DNA of 64,000 nucleotides from Phycisphaerae bacterium (GTDB lineage Bacteria; Planctomycetota; Phycisphaerae; Sedimentisphaerales; Anaerobacaceae). The stretch is from positions 52,643 through 116,642 of the forward strand of contig JAUVVQ010000001.1 in NCBI GenBank assembly GCA_030604525.1, given 5' to 3'. Shown one piece after another: positions 39,927 through 50,900 of this stretch. The notes under the pieces were generated by a model that made no database searches, had not been told where the DNA came from, and was given only the letters and a program-made list of their open reading frames with translations. Positions within the stretch are counted from its first letter, which is position 1, and each line of letters begins with the position of its first letter. The translations under genes were made by a program, and so were the position numbers.

Positions 39927-40361
39927 TTAGCTCCAGTCTCCATCCTGGTCCATTGCCATAGTTGCCGGAGCAGTCGGTGCACCACCAGGGCCTGCTGCAG
40001 TAGCAGCGGTAACCGTAATGGTGTAATCAAGACCATCACCATTAATAGCCGCATCGCTAATCACATAACAACCACTCAGGAAATAGCGTCCGTCCAGGTC
40101 GGCTGAGGTAATTCCAAGATTCGTACCAAATACGGCAACAGCGCCATTTAAGTCTGCACCGTAACCCGTATAGGTCGGTCCTTTTTCCGCCCAGTAAGCC
40201 CGCAACGCAGTACGAATAGTACCTGCCGCAGCATTTGCTTCCGACCACTTGGCCGAATCGATTCGTCCCTTCATCAAGGGAATCGATACTGCAGCGAGAA
40301 TACCAACAATCAAAATCACAACCATCAGCTCAATTAATGTAAAACCTTTTCTTGCTCTCAT
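39927..40361 (-). CDS. Major pseudopilin/type II secretion GspG-like pilin
   Basis: MRARKGFTLIELMVVILIVGILAAVSIPLMKGRIDSAKWSEANAAAGTIRTALRAYWAEKG. Confidence 0.9.
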   Translation of the reverse strand: MRARKGFTLIELMVVILIVGILAAVSIPLMKGRIDSAKWSEANAAAGTIRTALRAYWAEKGPTYTGYGADLNGAVAVFGTNLGITSADLDGRYFLSGCYVISDAAINGDGLDYTITVTAATAAGPGGAPTAPATMAMDQDGDWS

Positions 40362-40680
40362 TTTGACCTCCTAATATAATCTCCAATTATTAAAACAACC
40401 TTACATTAGTGCTATCACAATCAACAAAAATTACAATCGACCAAAACTGTTAGTAACTATATCAGTTTCTTAAATTTTTATTTCGGATTCGCCTTCCCGT
40501 GTTAGAACCACCCATACATTTAAAGTATACCCGCCTTTTACCAACTGCCAAATACAATTCGCCCAAATTCTGAACTTTACTCAATTTTGCTCTCCTTCCA
40601 TTAAGAACTTTTTGTGGACAAAGCAAAAAACCTTCAAAAACGGATTATGTTTTCAACATATCCGGACGTAGTCCGTCTTT

Positions 40681-41889
40681 CTAATTGGGGCCAAGAGAAA
40701 AAATTGGTAAATAGAGCGCAACAAGCACTGTCGCTACAATCGCTCCAACAGATACAATCATTATCGGCTCAAGCAGACTGGTCAGGGTGTTTATGGTTGC
40801 ATTAAGCTTTCTCTCGTAATAGCCGGCGGTCCTTTCGAGCACATTGGACAGCGACCCGCTTTCTTCACCGACCTGCATCATCTTGATAACCAGATTAGGG
40901 AAAAACCCTGATGAGGCAACACTCACAGCAATGCGGTTACCTTCAACTATATTATCCCTGCTTTTGGTTATTGCTGACTCGATAACATCATTAGAGGTCA
41001 TTGTTGTCAGAATATTAAACACCTCCAGCACAGATACGCCGGTAGAAAGCAATGTTGACATCGTCTTGCAGAACGATGTAACAAAGGCGTATTTATAAAG
41101 TTTTCCGAATAGCGGCAAACGGAGAAGAATTTTTGAAAATATATAATGACCCTTTTTAGTCTTGGTATAAGTTAAAACAGAGAAAATTATTAACAGCAGC
41201 ATAGAACCGATAATGTAGATAAGATTAAAACGAAGGAAATCATAAACACCCATAAATGCCTGAGTAAAAGCCGGCAGCTCACTGCCGAGCTGGTCAAATA
41301 TGGCCGTGAAACGCGGAATAATAAAGGTCATTATGGCTGTTATAATCAAAATAATAAAGCCAAGAACAAAGACTGGATATGCCATTGCCCCTTTTACCTT
41401 TTTGGCCAACTTGTCCCGGTTCTCATAATATTCAGCTAATCTTTCAAATGCCTGAGGAAGATTGCCGCCGCTTTCACCAGCCATTATCAGTGCCCTGCTC
41501 ATCCTGTTAAAAACATTGGGAAATTCTGCAATGCTGTCAGAAAGATTCTCACCTTTCTTCACTTTTTCTAATATTTCTCCAAGAACATCCTGGAGTTGAA
41601 GATTATCTACATCGTCCGAAATCGTCTCCAGAGCCACTGTGATGGGAATTCCACCTTCAAGCATAGTGGTTAATTGCCAACAAACCGCAGCCAGGTCGGC
41701 TGATTTTATTCGCTTCTTATGGAAAGATTTTTTCGGTTTCGCCTTAAAGTCAGATATCTCCTCAACAGCAATCGGTGTGAAATTTTGTTCGCGCAACCAG
41801 CCCAGAACATCCCCTGAAGAAACGGCTTGTTTTTGCCCTTCCATCCTCGCTCCAGAGGTATCACGAGCCATATAAGTGAAGTTTTTCAT
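40681..41889 (-). CDS. pilC: Type II secretion/type IV pilus inner-membrane platform protein (PilC/GspF)
   Basis: LTTMLEGGIPITVALETI, MSRALIMAGESGGNLPQAFERLAEYYE, MMQVGEESGSLSNVLERTAGYYERKLNATINTLTSLLEPIMIV. Confidence 0.95.
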   Translation of the reverse strand: MKNFTYMARDTSGARMEGQKQAVSSGDVLGWLREQNFTPIAVEEISDFKAKPKKSFHKKRIKSADLAAVCWQLTTMLEGGIPITVALETISDDVDNLQLQDVLGEILEKVKKGENLSDSIAEFPNVFNRMSRALIMAGESGGNLPQAFERLAEYYENRDKLAKKVKGAMAYPVFVLGFIILIITAIMTFIIPRFTAIFDQLGSELPAFTQAFMGVYDFLRFNLIYIIGSMLLLIIFSVLTYTKTKKGHYIFSKILLRLPLFGKLYKYAFVTSFCKTMSTLLSTGVSVLEVFNILTTMTSNDVIESAITKSRDNIVEGNRIAVSVASSGFFPNLVIKMMQVGEESGSLSNVLERTAGYYERKLNATINTLTSLLEPIMIVSVGAIVATVLVALYLPIFSLGPN

Positions 41890-42071
41890 CTAAACAAACC
41901 TCAAAAGGGTGTTTTAAAACCCAACAAATTTCAAAGACAAAAGTCGTCTTTACAAATTCTCTTGCCAAATTGAGCAAACTCAAATATTGTCGGCGTCCAT
42001 AGAACAGGAGTCCGCCGAAGGCGGATTACTCTTCTGTCTCAAGCCGCCGTTACAACCTGCTTCGATGGTTT

Positions 42072-43850
42072 TTATACTCTAATATCTTCTGCAAAAGTTG
42101 TACCCAAAACCTCTTCAGCAGTTGTTAAGCCCCGTAATACCTTCTTTGCGCCACTTTCAAGCAAACCCCCATAACCTTTTTGACGCGACAAACTCCGTAA
42201 TTCTGATTCACCGGCCCCGCTGACAAGTGCTTCTCGGATTTTTGTGTCAACAACCAGAAATTCAAATATCGGCAACCTGCCAAAATAACCGGTTCCGCCA
42301 CAAGCAGGACAACCTTTACCCCTATAAAATTTGGCATTCTTAGCTTGTTCAGGAACAATTTTCAATCTTCCAAGCATCTCTTCGGATAAAGTTACAGGTT
42401 CCTTACAATGCTCACACACTTTTCTTACTAATCTCTGAGCTATCACTAAATTCAGTGTTGAACCCAGTAAATACGGTTCTATCCCCATATACATCAACCT
42501 GCTGATCGCACTCGGTGCATCGTTCGTATGAAATGTGCTTAGAACGAGATGCCCTGTCAAAGACGCCTTTATTGCTATCTCGACAGTTTCCTTATCACGA
42601 ATTTCCCCTATCAAAACTATATCAGGGTCCTGCCTTAAGATTGCGCGCAGACAAGTAGCGAAGTCAAAATTAATATCCGGTTTAACCTGAACCTGGTTAA
42701 TGCCTGCAAGCCGATACTCTACAGGGTCTTCAACAGTGGTGATATTTTTCCTCGGGTCTTTCAGATAATTTAAAGTCGAGTACAAGGTAGTGCTCTTTCC
42801 GCTACCGGTAGGACCGGTAACAATTATAATTCCATAAGGCTGCTTAACTATTGCTTTAAAGTCTTTAAGAATTTCCGGTTCGAAACCAAGTTTTTCCAAA
42901 TCGTGACTTGTCGATGAGGCATCCAATATTCGCATTACTACTTTTTCACCATAAATTGTCGGGAGAACCGATACCCTAACGTCTATATCTTTACCGGAAG
43001 CTTTCATTTTAAATCGTCCATCCTGAGGCAGACGTCGTTCAGCGATATTCATATTGGATAAAATCTTAATTCTCGTCACAATTGCTGCCTGCATCTTCCG
43101 GGAGGGAGGAACCATAGCTCGAAGAATCCCATCCACTCTCATACGAATCATCATTGTTCCTTCTTGCGGCTCTATATGGATGTCACTTGCCCGACTTTTA
43201 GCCGCCTGACTTAAAAGAAGGTCCACGAAACGAATTACAGGAGCTTTTTCTGCGGCTGCCTGGCTGTCAATATCAGAGTCTTGTTCCTGTACAGCTACTG
43301 TGCTTTCAATCTTTTCGTCATCCTCCCCTTCTAAATCAACTAAATCCCTCAGTCTTTGTTCTTCTACATCCGAGCCATGGAATATAACCTCTAATGTTTT
43401 CTCTATTTCATCTCGTGAACTAACCACCGCCTTGATTTGTTCCTGCAGTTTCAGCGTTATCGTATCTATAGCAATAACATCCAACGGATCAGCCATTGCG
43501 ACAATAATTTTGTTGCCGTCTCTGCCTACGGCAATGAGGCAAAACCGCCGGCAGATAGTTTCCGGCAGCAGACGGGCAACCTGGGTATCAACCTTGGAAA
43601 TATCATCGAAATGCATATAATCCATCGACAAATGCTCAGCTAAAGTACGAGTGATATCATCTTCCTTTAGCATACCCAGTTTAAGCAATACTTTCCCTAA
43701 CCGGCCACCGGTTCTGCGTTGCTCGTCGAGGGCGCCGGCCAAATCGTCCCGGCTTAAAAGTCCTTTTGATACGAGCAATTCACCAAAAAAGTTTTCGTTA
43801 TCCACTCTATTTTTTGGGGAACTACTCGAAGTAATTTGTGAAGAACTCAT
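42072..43850 (-). CDS. pilB: Type IV pilus/type II secretion assembly ATPase (PilB/GspE)
   Basis: MshEN N-domain, GPTGSGKSTTLYSTLNYL, RAILRQDPDIVLIGEIRDKET, HLVLSTFHTNDAPSAISRL, CEHC...CPAC zinc motif. Confidence 0.96.
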   Translation of the reverse strand: MSSSQITSSSSPKNRVDNENFFGELLVSKGLLSRDDLAGALDEQRRTGGRLGKVLLKLGMLKEDDITRTLAEHLSMDYMHFDDISKVDTQVARLLPETICRRFCLIAVGRDGNKIIVAMADPLDVIAIDTITLKLQEQIKAVVSSRDEIEKTLEVIFHGSDVEEQRLRDLVDLEGEDDEKIESTVAVQEQDSDIDSQAAAEKAPVIRFVDLLLSQAAKSRASDIHIEPQEGTMMIRMRVDGILRAMVPPSRKMQAAIVTRIKILSNMNIAERRLPQDGRFKMKASGKDIDVRVSVLPTIYGEKVVMRILDASSTSHDLEKLGFEPEILKDFKAIVKQPYGIIIVTGPTGSGKSTTLYSTLNYLKDPRKNITTVEDPVEYRLAGINQVQVKPDINFDFATCLRAILRQDPDIVLIGEIRDKETVEIAIKASLTGHLVLSTFHTNDAPSAISRLMYMGIEPYLLGSTLNLVIAQRLVRKVCEHCKEPVTLSEEMLGRLKIVPEQAKNAKFYRGKGCPACGGTGYFGRLPIFEFLVVDTKIREALVSGAGESELRSLSRQKGYGGLLESGAKKVLRGLTTAEEVLGTTFAEDIRV

Positions 43851-44493
43851 CTAAAACCTTTAATTATAAATTCTTTCTATGTTCCCAATAGATACAAAAT
43901 ATTAATCGGTTTTTTCCGCCCTCCACTTAATTTCTTTAAGGGTGTAAAATCTTATTGGGAAAATGGTCAATCGCAACATAAAGACTTTCAAAAAAACGGA
44001 GAAACAGTCTCCCTGCTTCTTTTTAGGAGAGTTTATAGGACATAACTTAAATTAATTAGACAAATATAGTTTAAAAAATTTGATGACAAACAATCTTCAT
44101 ATGATTCCTGCCAAAAGGTGAACTAAAATGTCTATATGTTTGGAGCATTTTTAAGGTCCGAACCTGCTATATTTGCCCCACCGACCATTAGTAAGGGTAA
44201 AACGCCGTAGAAAAACTGAAAAAATATAAAGGCCGATAATTTGATAGTAGAACTTTTTTTATTATACTTTACACAGAATAAATCGGTAAGCAAAGAATTG
44301 TAACAGCGGAAAAGCCGGCAGGTAAAGGAATACCTGATTTATCAGCTAAAGTGGGGGCGAAAATAATACGAATCTCTATACGGGTTTTCCTTGTTACCAA
44401 GAAGCTTTTGGTTTTGCTTACAAGTAACAGCCATAACGCAGCAAACATAAGACAGCTATACCCGTAGGTTATAGATACATTTAGGGGGGCAAT

Positions 44494-45783
44494 ATGAAAA
44501 GAAATAAGAAAATTCTCTTTCTGGAAGAAAAAAGCACCAAATTTATCCTGGTTTTCACATGCATTTTTATTTTTCTCAACACCAATTTTATTCAAGCTAA
44601 TCCACAGCTGCAAAGCAGGAGAAACCGCTCGAGCAAAGTTCTCCGTTCTATGTCCAGAGTCTATATGGCTTATGGAGAATATAACAAAGCTCAAAAATTA
44701 GCCGAACAAGCTTTAGCTTTGGCAAGAACAATCCAGGTCTCCGATAAAGAACTCGCCTCATGTCTGGTAGATTTGGCGTGGATATACCAAAAACAAGGGA
44801 AAGCAAGCGAGGCGGAAAAGATGTGCAACCTTGGTATAAGACTACAGAAAAAAGTGTATTATCCCAACCATCCTTACGTGGCCTATTCTTTGAGAATTCT
44901 TAGCTCGATTTATCAAATACAAGGGAAATACAACCAGGCACAAGACGCCTTAGAACAGGCAATAAAGATAATGTTAGATGCCTATCCGTCTGATGACCAT
45001 ATTATAGTTCCTATTCAAGTAGAGCTGGGTGAACTTCTTATCGCCAGGGGCGAGTTTGCAAAAGCAGAAATGTACTTAACCCACGCAATTACTTTAATCG
45101 ACGAAACTTACGGCCCAGAGCATCTTTATACTGCAAATGTAAACGGCAAGCTCGCCAGGTTATATACCCTTCAGCATCGATATTCTGAGGCCAATGCTCT
45201 GATTGAACGAACGCTAAAAGTACAACAAAAAGTGTATGGGTCAAAACATCATCTTCTGGTACCGACGTGGTTAACCATCGCCAAAATTGCCATGGCAAAA
45301 AAGGATTACGAGCAAGCAGAGAAATTACTAAAAAGAGCATTGGCAAGCTTAGAAGAGGAAACCGGCCCACAGCATTACTTAACGGGTAATATATTGAATA
45401 ATTTAACGAGCTTATACATCAAAAGCGGCAACTACAAGAAAGCTGAAAGCCTCAGCCGAAGAGCTATCAAGGAACTCGAAGAGTCCTTTGGGGCGGAGAA
45501 TAACCTTACTGCACTTGCTTTTAATAACCAAGCGAGATTATACATCCATCAAAATAAATATTCCGAAGCCGGAGACCTTTGTGAAAAAGTTTTGAATTCT
45601 CTCCAAAATATTTCTGAGCAAAATCATCCTTTAACAGCCGAGGTTCTTGAAACGAAAGCATTATTATACCAAAGAACCGGAGAGCAGGTAAAAGCTGATA
45701 AATTCAGACAAGAAGCAATAAAAATACGCAGAAGCAAACAGATAGTTTTAGTTTCCTCAGAACAGAAGAACAGCAACAGCTAA
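44494..45783 (+). CDS. Secreted tetratricopeptide repeat protein
   Basis: About eight TPR units of the kinesin-light-chain-like type (KAEKLLKRALASLEEETGPQHYLTGNILNNLTSLYIKSGNYKKAE). Confidence 0.88.
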   Translation: MKRNKKILFLEEKSTKFILVFTCIFIFLNTNFIQANPQLQSRRNRSSKVLRSMSRVYMAYGEYNKAQKLAEQALALARTIQVSDKELASCLVDLAWIYQKQGKASEAEKMCNLGIRLQKKVYYPNHPYVAYSLRILSSIYQIQGKYNQAQDALEQAIKIMLDAYPSDDHIIVPIQVELGELLIARGEFAKAEMYLTHAITLIDETYGPEHLYTANVNGKLARLYTLQHRYSEANALIERTLKVQQKVYGSKHHLLVPTWLTIAKIAMAKKDYEQAEKLLKRALASLEEETGPQHYLTGNILNNLTSLYIKSGNYKKAESLSRRAIKELEESFGAENNLTALAFNNQARLYIHQNKYSEAGDLCEKVLNSLQNISEQNHPLTAEVLETKALLYQRTGEQVKADKFRQEAIKIRRSKQIVLVSSEQKNSNS

Positions 45784-45894
45784 GGCACAAGAGAAAAAAA
45801 ATGCCGCCGGATTGAAGCAATACGTCTGAGCAAACAAGTGGCTCTGGCTTCATCGGCAATATCAATTGAATAGCAAAACCATAAGCGCAAAAAA

Positions 45895-45922
45895 CCTGCC
45901 CTAAAGCAAAAGGGCAGGTTTA
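45895..45922. terminator. Bidirectional terminator hairpin between convergent genes
   Basis: CCTGCCCT-aaagcaaa-AGGGCAGG (45895-45902/45911-45918), A-run before and T-run after. Confidence 0.75.
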
Positions 45923-45993
45923 TCAGAAATACTTCTTTATACCAAATCGTTTCGCTTACTTGAACTCCGAACCTCTTGTATTTCTTTCTGTTT

Positions 45994-47814
45994 CTATTCG
46001 CAACTGCAACACTCTCTCAACCAATTATTGGCAAGGAAGGCAAAATCCAAGAAATCAACTTTTTTGTCTCCATTGATATCGCCAGCGAGGGCTGTTTCAC
46101 ATAGCATCAAACGTTTCAGCTCCCATCCGCCCTCTGGCTCGTCATCGTAGGGGTCGGTCAGCAGGTTCATCGGATTGGACGTGCCCATATAAAGCGAATC
46201 ATCCGAAACCATCGTGCGGATGCCGTAGTTGGTGTAGTTGCCTATGCCCGAGAGACTCACAGGCACTGCCGGTGCATTGGACGAAGCGAACCGATACAGG
46301 TCTGCTCCAAGACACTGCTCGGGAAGCAGTAGCGGTATAATAAGCTCAATCAGACCGCTGCCACCAATGCCAAGAGCATCTCCAAGGTCTCCAATATCCC
46401 CAAGAGCCAGATAGCTCCAGTCCATCGTCCCTACGAACAACTGGTCATCGTAAACAGCCATAGTCCAAGTGTAGTTATTGAAGAAGTTGTCAAAGCCGGA
46501 CGCTCCATAAAGAGGAGAACCGTGTCCCGTCGGTACGCTAATCCATCCTCCGAACATGGGGTCATAGACCGGCAACTCGGACTCGCCGTAGAGTAGTTGG
46601 ACTTCCTCACCGGGCATGTTGAAGTTTCGCCCGCGGAATATACTGATGGCACGATGGCATTTCAATGCCGTATTTATATAGTCCATCTCATCGGCCGGCT
46701 CGCCGTACACAGTAATGTGGCCCATGGTTGACATCATCGGCACGTGCATCGTACCCCAGTAAAGCCAGCCGTCGAAAGATTCCACCGCGCCGCCACCGTA
46801 CGTCGCTGCAATGATGGGGTCCGGCTCATAATTGCTTGCCGTCCAGACCTTAACCCAGTTGTTCACATCGGCAGTCGTCAGACCGCACGGGTCAACCAAC
46901 GGGCTCATCCACAGACCGGCTTGGTCGCCTCCGCCTCCAAGTTCTCCTCCAGGCCAGGTCGAAATAAAGATGCGGCCATCGTGGAAAGCCAACTCAGCAC
47001 CGCCTTGTCCAGGAAGGTTTCCGACTACATCAAACTGGAATGGGTCGCCCACATCACCCGTCCACTTCAGCACATGTTCTGCAGCAGCGGTGTAAAGAAT
47101 ACCGTCTACTGTCAGCCATTTACGGATATTACTCTCCGGCCGAGTCGTCGAACCAAGGAAGGCACCCGTGTTGGCATTGAAGGCAAACAAGTTGATGCCA
47201 CCAAAACCTGGCCCTGCCAGGAAAACTATATTGTCCACTGCCCCTGCCGAACGGATGCCAATAGTTGACATAACCCGGTCAGAATGTGGAGAACCAGCCA
47301 TAAGGATACTAAGGTTCTTCTTAGTCAAGGTCTTGGTAACGATGTTATAGACAAAGAAGTCGGGTGGCCGCGCATCACCCAGCTCAGGCGGTAGAGGTGG
47401 TACGAGTTGAGATGAGCCGAACTCGCAGACATAAGAATCTGTTATTACCGGACTCGTAGAGCCGAGGTAGGCACCCATAACCATGCAGTGCACATTAGGG
47501 GCGGTTCCGAACCAGAGATTATCACCTGACTTGGTCAGTCCCCAGACATAGGCCTGGTTGACCTTTGGCGTGCCCCCAAGTGCATAGCAATCGTTGCAGT
47601 CGCCGGGAAAAGGCCAGATGTTGTTCCCATCACCAATGCCAAAAAAGCACTCGTCCGGCTGGGCCTTGGCCAACAACTCCGCATCGTAAAAGTAATGGTT
47701 CCAGTCACTCCCAACGAACTCAAAATCGTCCTCACACGAGGTTTGTGCTTCGAGCAAGCCACCGAGTGAAATAACTATGGCCGCCGTCACATAATAAATT
47801 AATTTCTTCATCAT
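45994..47814 (-). CDS. Secreted protein of unknown function with dockerin-like EF-hand C-terminal tail
   Basis: Signal peptide; beta-rich body; C-terminus GDINGDKKVDFLDFAFLANNWLRECCSCE resembles a dockerin calcium-binding half-repeat. Confidence 0.7.
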   Translation of the reverse strand: MMKKLIYYVTAAIVISLGGLLEAQTSCEDDFEFVGSDWNHYFYDAELLAKAQPDECFFGIGDGNNIWPFPGDCNDCYALGGTPKVNQAYVWGLTKSGDNLWFGTAPNVHCMVMGAYLGSTSPVITDSYVCEFGSSQLVPPLPPELGDARPPDFFVYNIVTKTLTKKNLSILMAGSPHSDRVMSTIGIRSAGAVDNIVFLAGPGFGGINLFAFNANTGAFLGSTTRPESNIRKWLTVDGILYTAAAEHVLKWTGDVGDPFQFDVVGNLPGQGGAELAFHDGRIFISTWPGGELGGGGDQAGLWMSPLVDPCGLTTADVNNWVKVWTASNYEPDPIIAATYGGGAVESFDGWLYWGTMHVPMMSTMGHITVYGEPADEMDYINTALKCHRAISIFRGRNFNMPGEEVQLLYGESELPVYDPMFGGWISVPTGHGSPLYGASGFDNFFNNYTWTMAVYDDQLFVGTMDWSYLALGDIGDLGDALGIGGSGLIELIIPLLLPEQCLGADLYRFASSNAPAVPVSLSGIGNYTNYGIRTMVSDDSLYMGTSNPMNLLTDPYDDEPEGGWELKRLMLCETALAGDINGDKKVDFLDFAFLANNWLRECCSCE

Positions 47815-47962
47815 TCTATCTCCTTTTTTTTTTCGATTGCCTAAAGCTTCCTTTGAATCCTTTGCTCAAACAATCCATCTTTCATTCTGTAAGCATCGGT
47901 GCTTGCAGCTACAAAATTCATAATACCAGGTTAATACCAGGTTCATTCATCTTTTCATTGTA

Positions 47963-50900
47963 TCAGCCGCCTAAAACTGAAAGGCGTCCCTCTACATAGG
48001 ATATCAAGCTTGCATTACCGGTCCCCGTTACAGGGGTAATATATTTTCCTACAAAAGCCATAGATTCAGTTGTTGTAAAACCCAATTCGCTGTTCATTAT
48101 GCCCACGTATTGAGCCAAAGCGTCAATCCACGCTCCTGCATCAGCATAATATGTAGCATCGCCGGTATGCTCTGCAAAGGTCGAAGCAATCATCGCCATT
48201 TGTTCATCGGACGGAGGTGTCGGAGCGGTAATATATTCATTAACAACCTGTGCCAAAGCAGCAATTCGATTACCTTCAGGGTCTTGGAGTATCAAGGAAG
48301 CATCTCTAAGCCGTGAGCAGGTCTCGCAGGGCTGAATATCCGTCGAATAGGCGTATGCCTCTGAGAAATAAATCTGAATCTCATCAGCCGGTAAACCTAT
48401 TTCCCCGGCAAGCCACTGCATCAGTGCAGGACAGCCGCCTTCGCCGAATTCCTGTTCTTCAGCAATCTGACCTCCCTCAGAAGAAAGTTCAGGCGTAGGA
48501 GATCTTGCTATCAAGACCCAAGCCGGAGCACCATCACCAATCGCAGAATTGTCGGCACCGGAACCACGGAGGACATAGTTATATCCAGATACGAAAGGTC
48601 CGCCGCCAATAACATAAGGCAGACGTCCTACAGCATCTTCCAACCATTCGCTTCTGCGAGAAACAACTTCCAGCCTGTTACCAACATCACTTGTTACGCC
48701 GTTTCCTGCCAAGGAATCTTCAAAGGCGGAACCGAAAGTTACTGTATCATAAGCATCAATAACCATAGCACCCTTGCCGCCATCGATATCGCGTATTTCA
48801 GACACAATCCATTCACTTGACATAATACTAACCGGTGCACTGACATCGACATTACCTTCGGTGCTTGCTACATAAATCGCCAAGTCAAATGGGTCGCCTT
48901 GGTCTCTCGGTGCACCAGCCGGGAAGCTGCCGTCATAATCCAGGAAGTTAATAGCTGCTCGATCATCAACAGTACCGGTAGTGTCGTACACTCCGCAAGC
49001 TGTCAACTCGGCACCGGAGCCTAACTTCAAATCTTCTTTGCTTATAATCACAATCGCCGCCTTGCCATCACCGTAAGGCAGGTCAACACCTGTACCCAGA
49101 AGATAACTTGAACTGCCTGTTATAGCAACGTTGAGAGTATCACCGTAACCCGGCGTAAATATCTTGCCCGCATCGGAGATAATCGATACGCCGCCACAAC
49201 TCATCTGAGGTCTGAGTATCTCGAAAGCTGACGCCTCAAACCCATTGAAGAAATCACCATCAAGACAACATCCAGCCGTTACGTAATCAGCAAGACTTAT
49301 GTCACCATCAGCATGCAGGTACAGACTGGTGAACAGCTTTTCCAGCCAGCCATTTGCAGTAATCATTCCATTTTGAGCTGTTACATGTTGGTCATCGAAT
49401 CCCATAAACCTTGTATTATTATTCAGCAAAACATCCGCAAAGGCAGTAACATCGCCACCAAGATACGTAGTATCACCGTCTGAATAAATCTCAACGCTAC
49501 CGCCGGTCGAAGTCAGATTACCATGGGCAGTCACGTCACCCTCAGGCGATGGGTCCGCAAAATCACTGCTTGTACCGGAAGTCAGTATTATATCACCGCC
49601 GGCTACCACATCACCGCCTAACGTGATGTTATTAGCAAACATATCTGCACTACCACCGGCATTGATGGCACCGTCAACAACCACGTCACCGCCTTTGTAA
49701 CCGTCACCGTAGTACGGACTGTGCCAATCGCCATCCAGCGTCAGGTTACCGGCTGCATCTACGCTTGTCCACGTCCCATCAACGTCCTTGCCGCCCAGTA
49801 CAATGTCGTGCTGCGCTCCAACAGTAATATCACCGGCCGTACTTGTCAGCATACCAGCAACATGTACATAAGTTTGAGTTGGGGTGCTCACCTCGTAACC
49901 AGGCCAGCCCCAGCCGGCTGTAAGCAGCATATCAGCCGCTGTAATATCTCCGGCAGCTTCGATAAAACCTTCGCTCGAGGAAGGAGGGCACCACGAAGAA
50001 GGATTGTCCAAACCGGCTTTTGCTACCAAGCTGCCTTTCACAACCACATCACCGCCAAGCACGATGTTATCACCTGCTTCAATAGTCAAATTTTGGTTTC
50101 CCTGTAAACGCTTGCCTGCCGCCAGAACCACATCGTCTCCGGCGTCGAGTTTTCTACTGTATTGCACCCATGTGTAATCACGGATTAAAATATCATCACC
50201 AGCGGTAACATATTCTGAAGCGTTACCGCCATCAAGTGCTATAAAACTGTTTTGTGCGGAAAGATCTACGTCCCCATTGAGACTCTCAATTGTGCCATTG
50301 TAATGCACCAGATAATCATAAGGGATTGAAGGAGATGGCGGTCCCGGTGAACTTGGTGTGCTGGCAATACCGTCGTAGTTTGCGGCAAGTGTCATATCGC
50401 CCGTTGAGTAGATACTCCCGTCAAGCCGGACACATGCGTTGCCTAAAATTGCCAGTTCGCCGCCATCAACAGTCACATCCTGTGTCCATACCGAATAATC
50501 CATATCGGGATACAACGGACCGTTAAAGCCGCCGAACATTTCCAGGTTGCCAGTGCCTAAGCTCGGGCTCAATTTATGCACCCAGTCATTTGCATAAAGC
50601 TGGCCGTTCGTAGCCGTTATATACTGGTCTGAATGACCCCAACAGCCGCTATCATCACCAATGAGTGTCAAAGTGCCGTCTATCGTAACATCCTGATAAG
50701 CTATGATATCGCCGGCAGCTTCCGTGTTGTTATGCAGATAAACACTGCCGCCTGCATCGACATAGTCGCCATACAGGAAAGTCGTCTCGTCCGCTGAGTA
50801 AATATCGATATCGCCATAGAGACTCCTGAGATCGTGATAGGCAGTCATATTGCCAACAGTACCACCATCATAATTAGCCCAGAGCTCCATATCATAATTA

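Noticed and set aside
44269-44694. 141-aa minus-strand ORF upstream of and overlapping the TPR gene
   Set aside because: Overlaps the start of the well-supported plus-strand TPR gene; no recognisable domain or ribosome-binding context.
47916-47942. Short direct repeat taataccaggt x2 as a possible CRISPR or iteron
   Set aside because: Only two adjacent 11-bp copies with no spacers; simple duplication.
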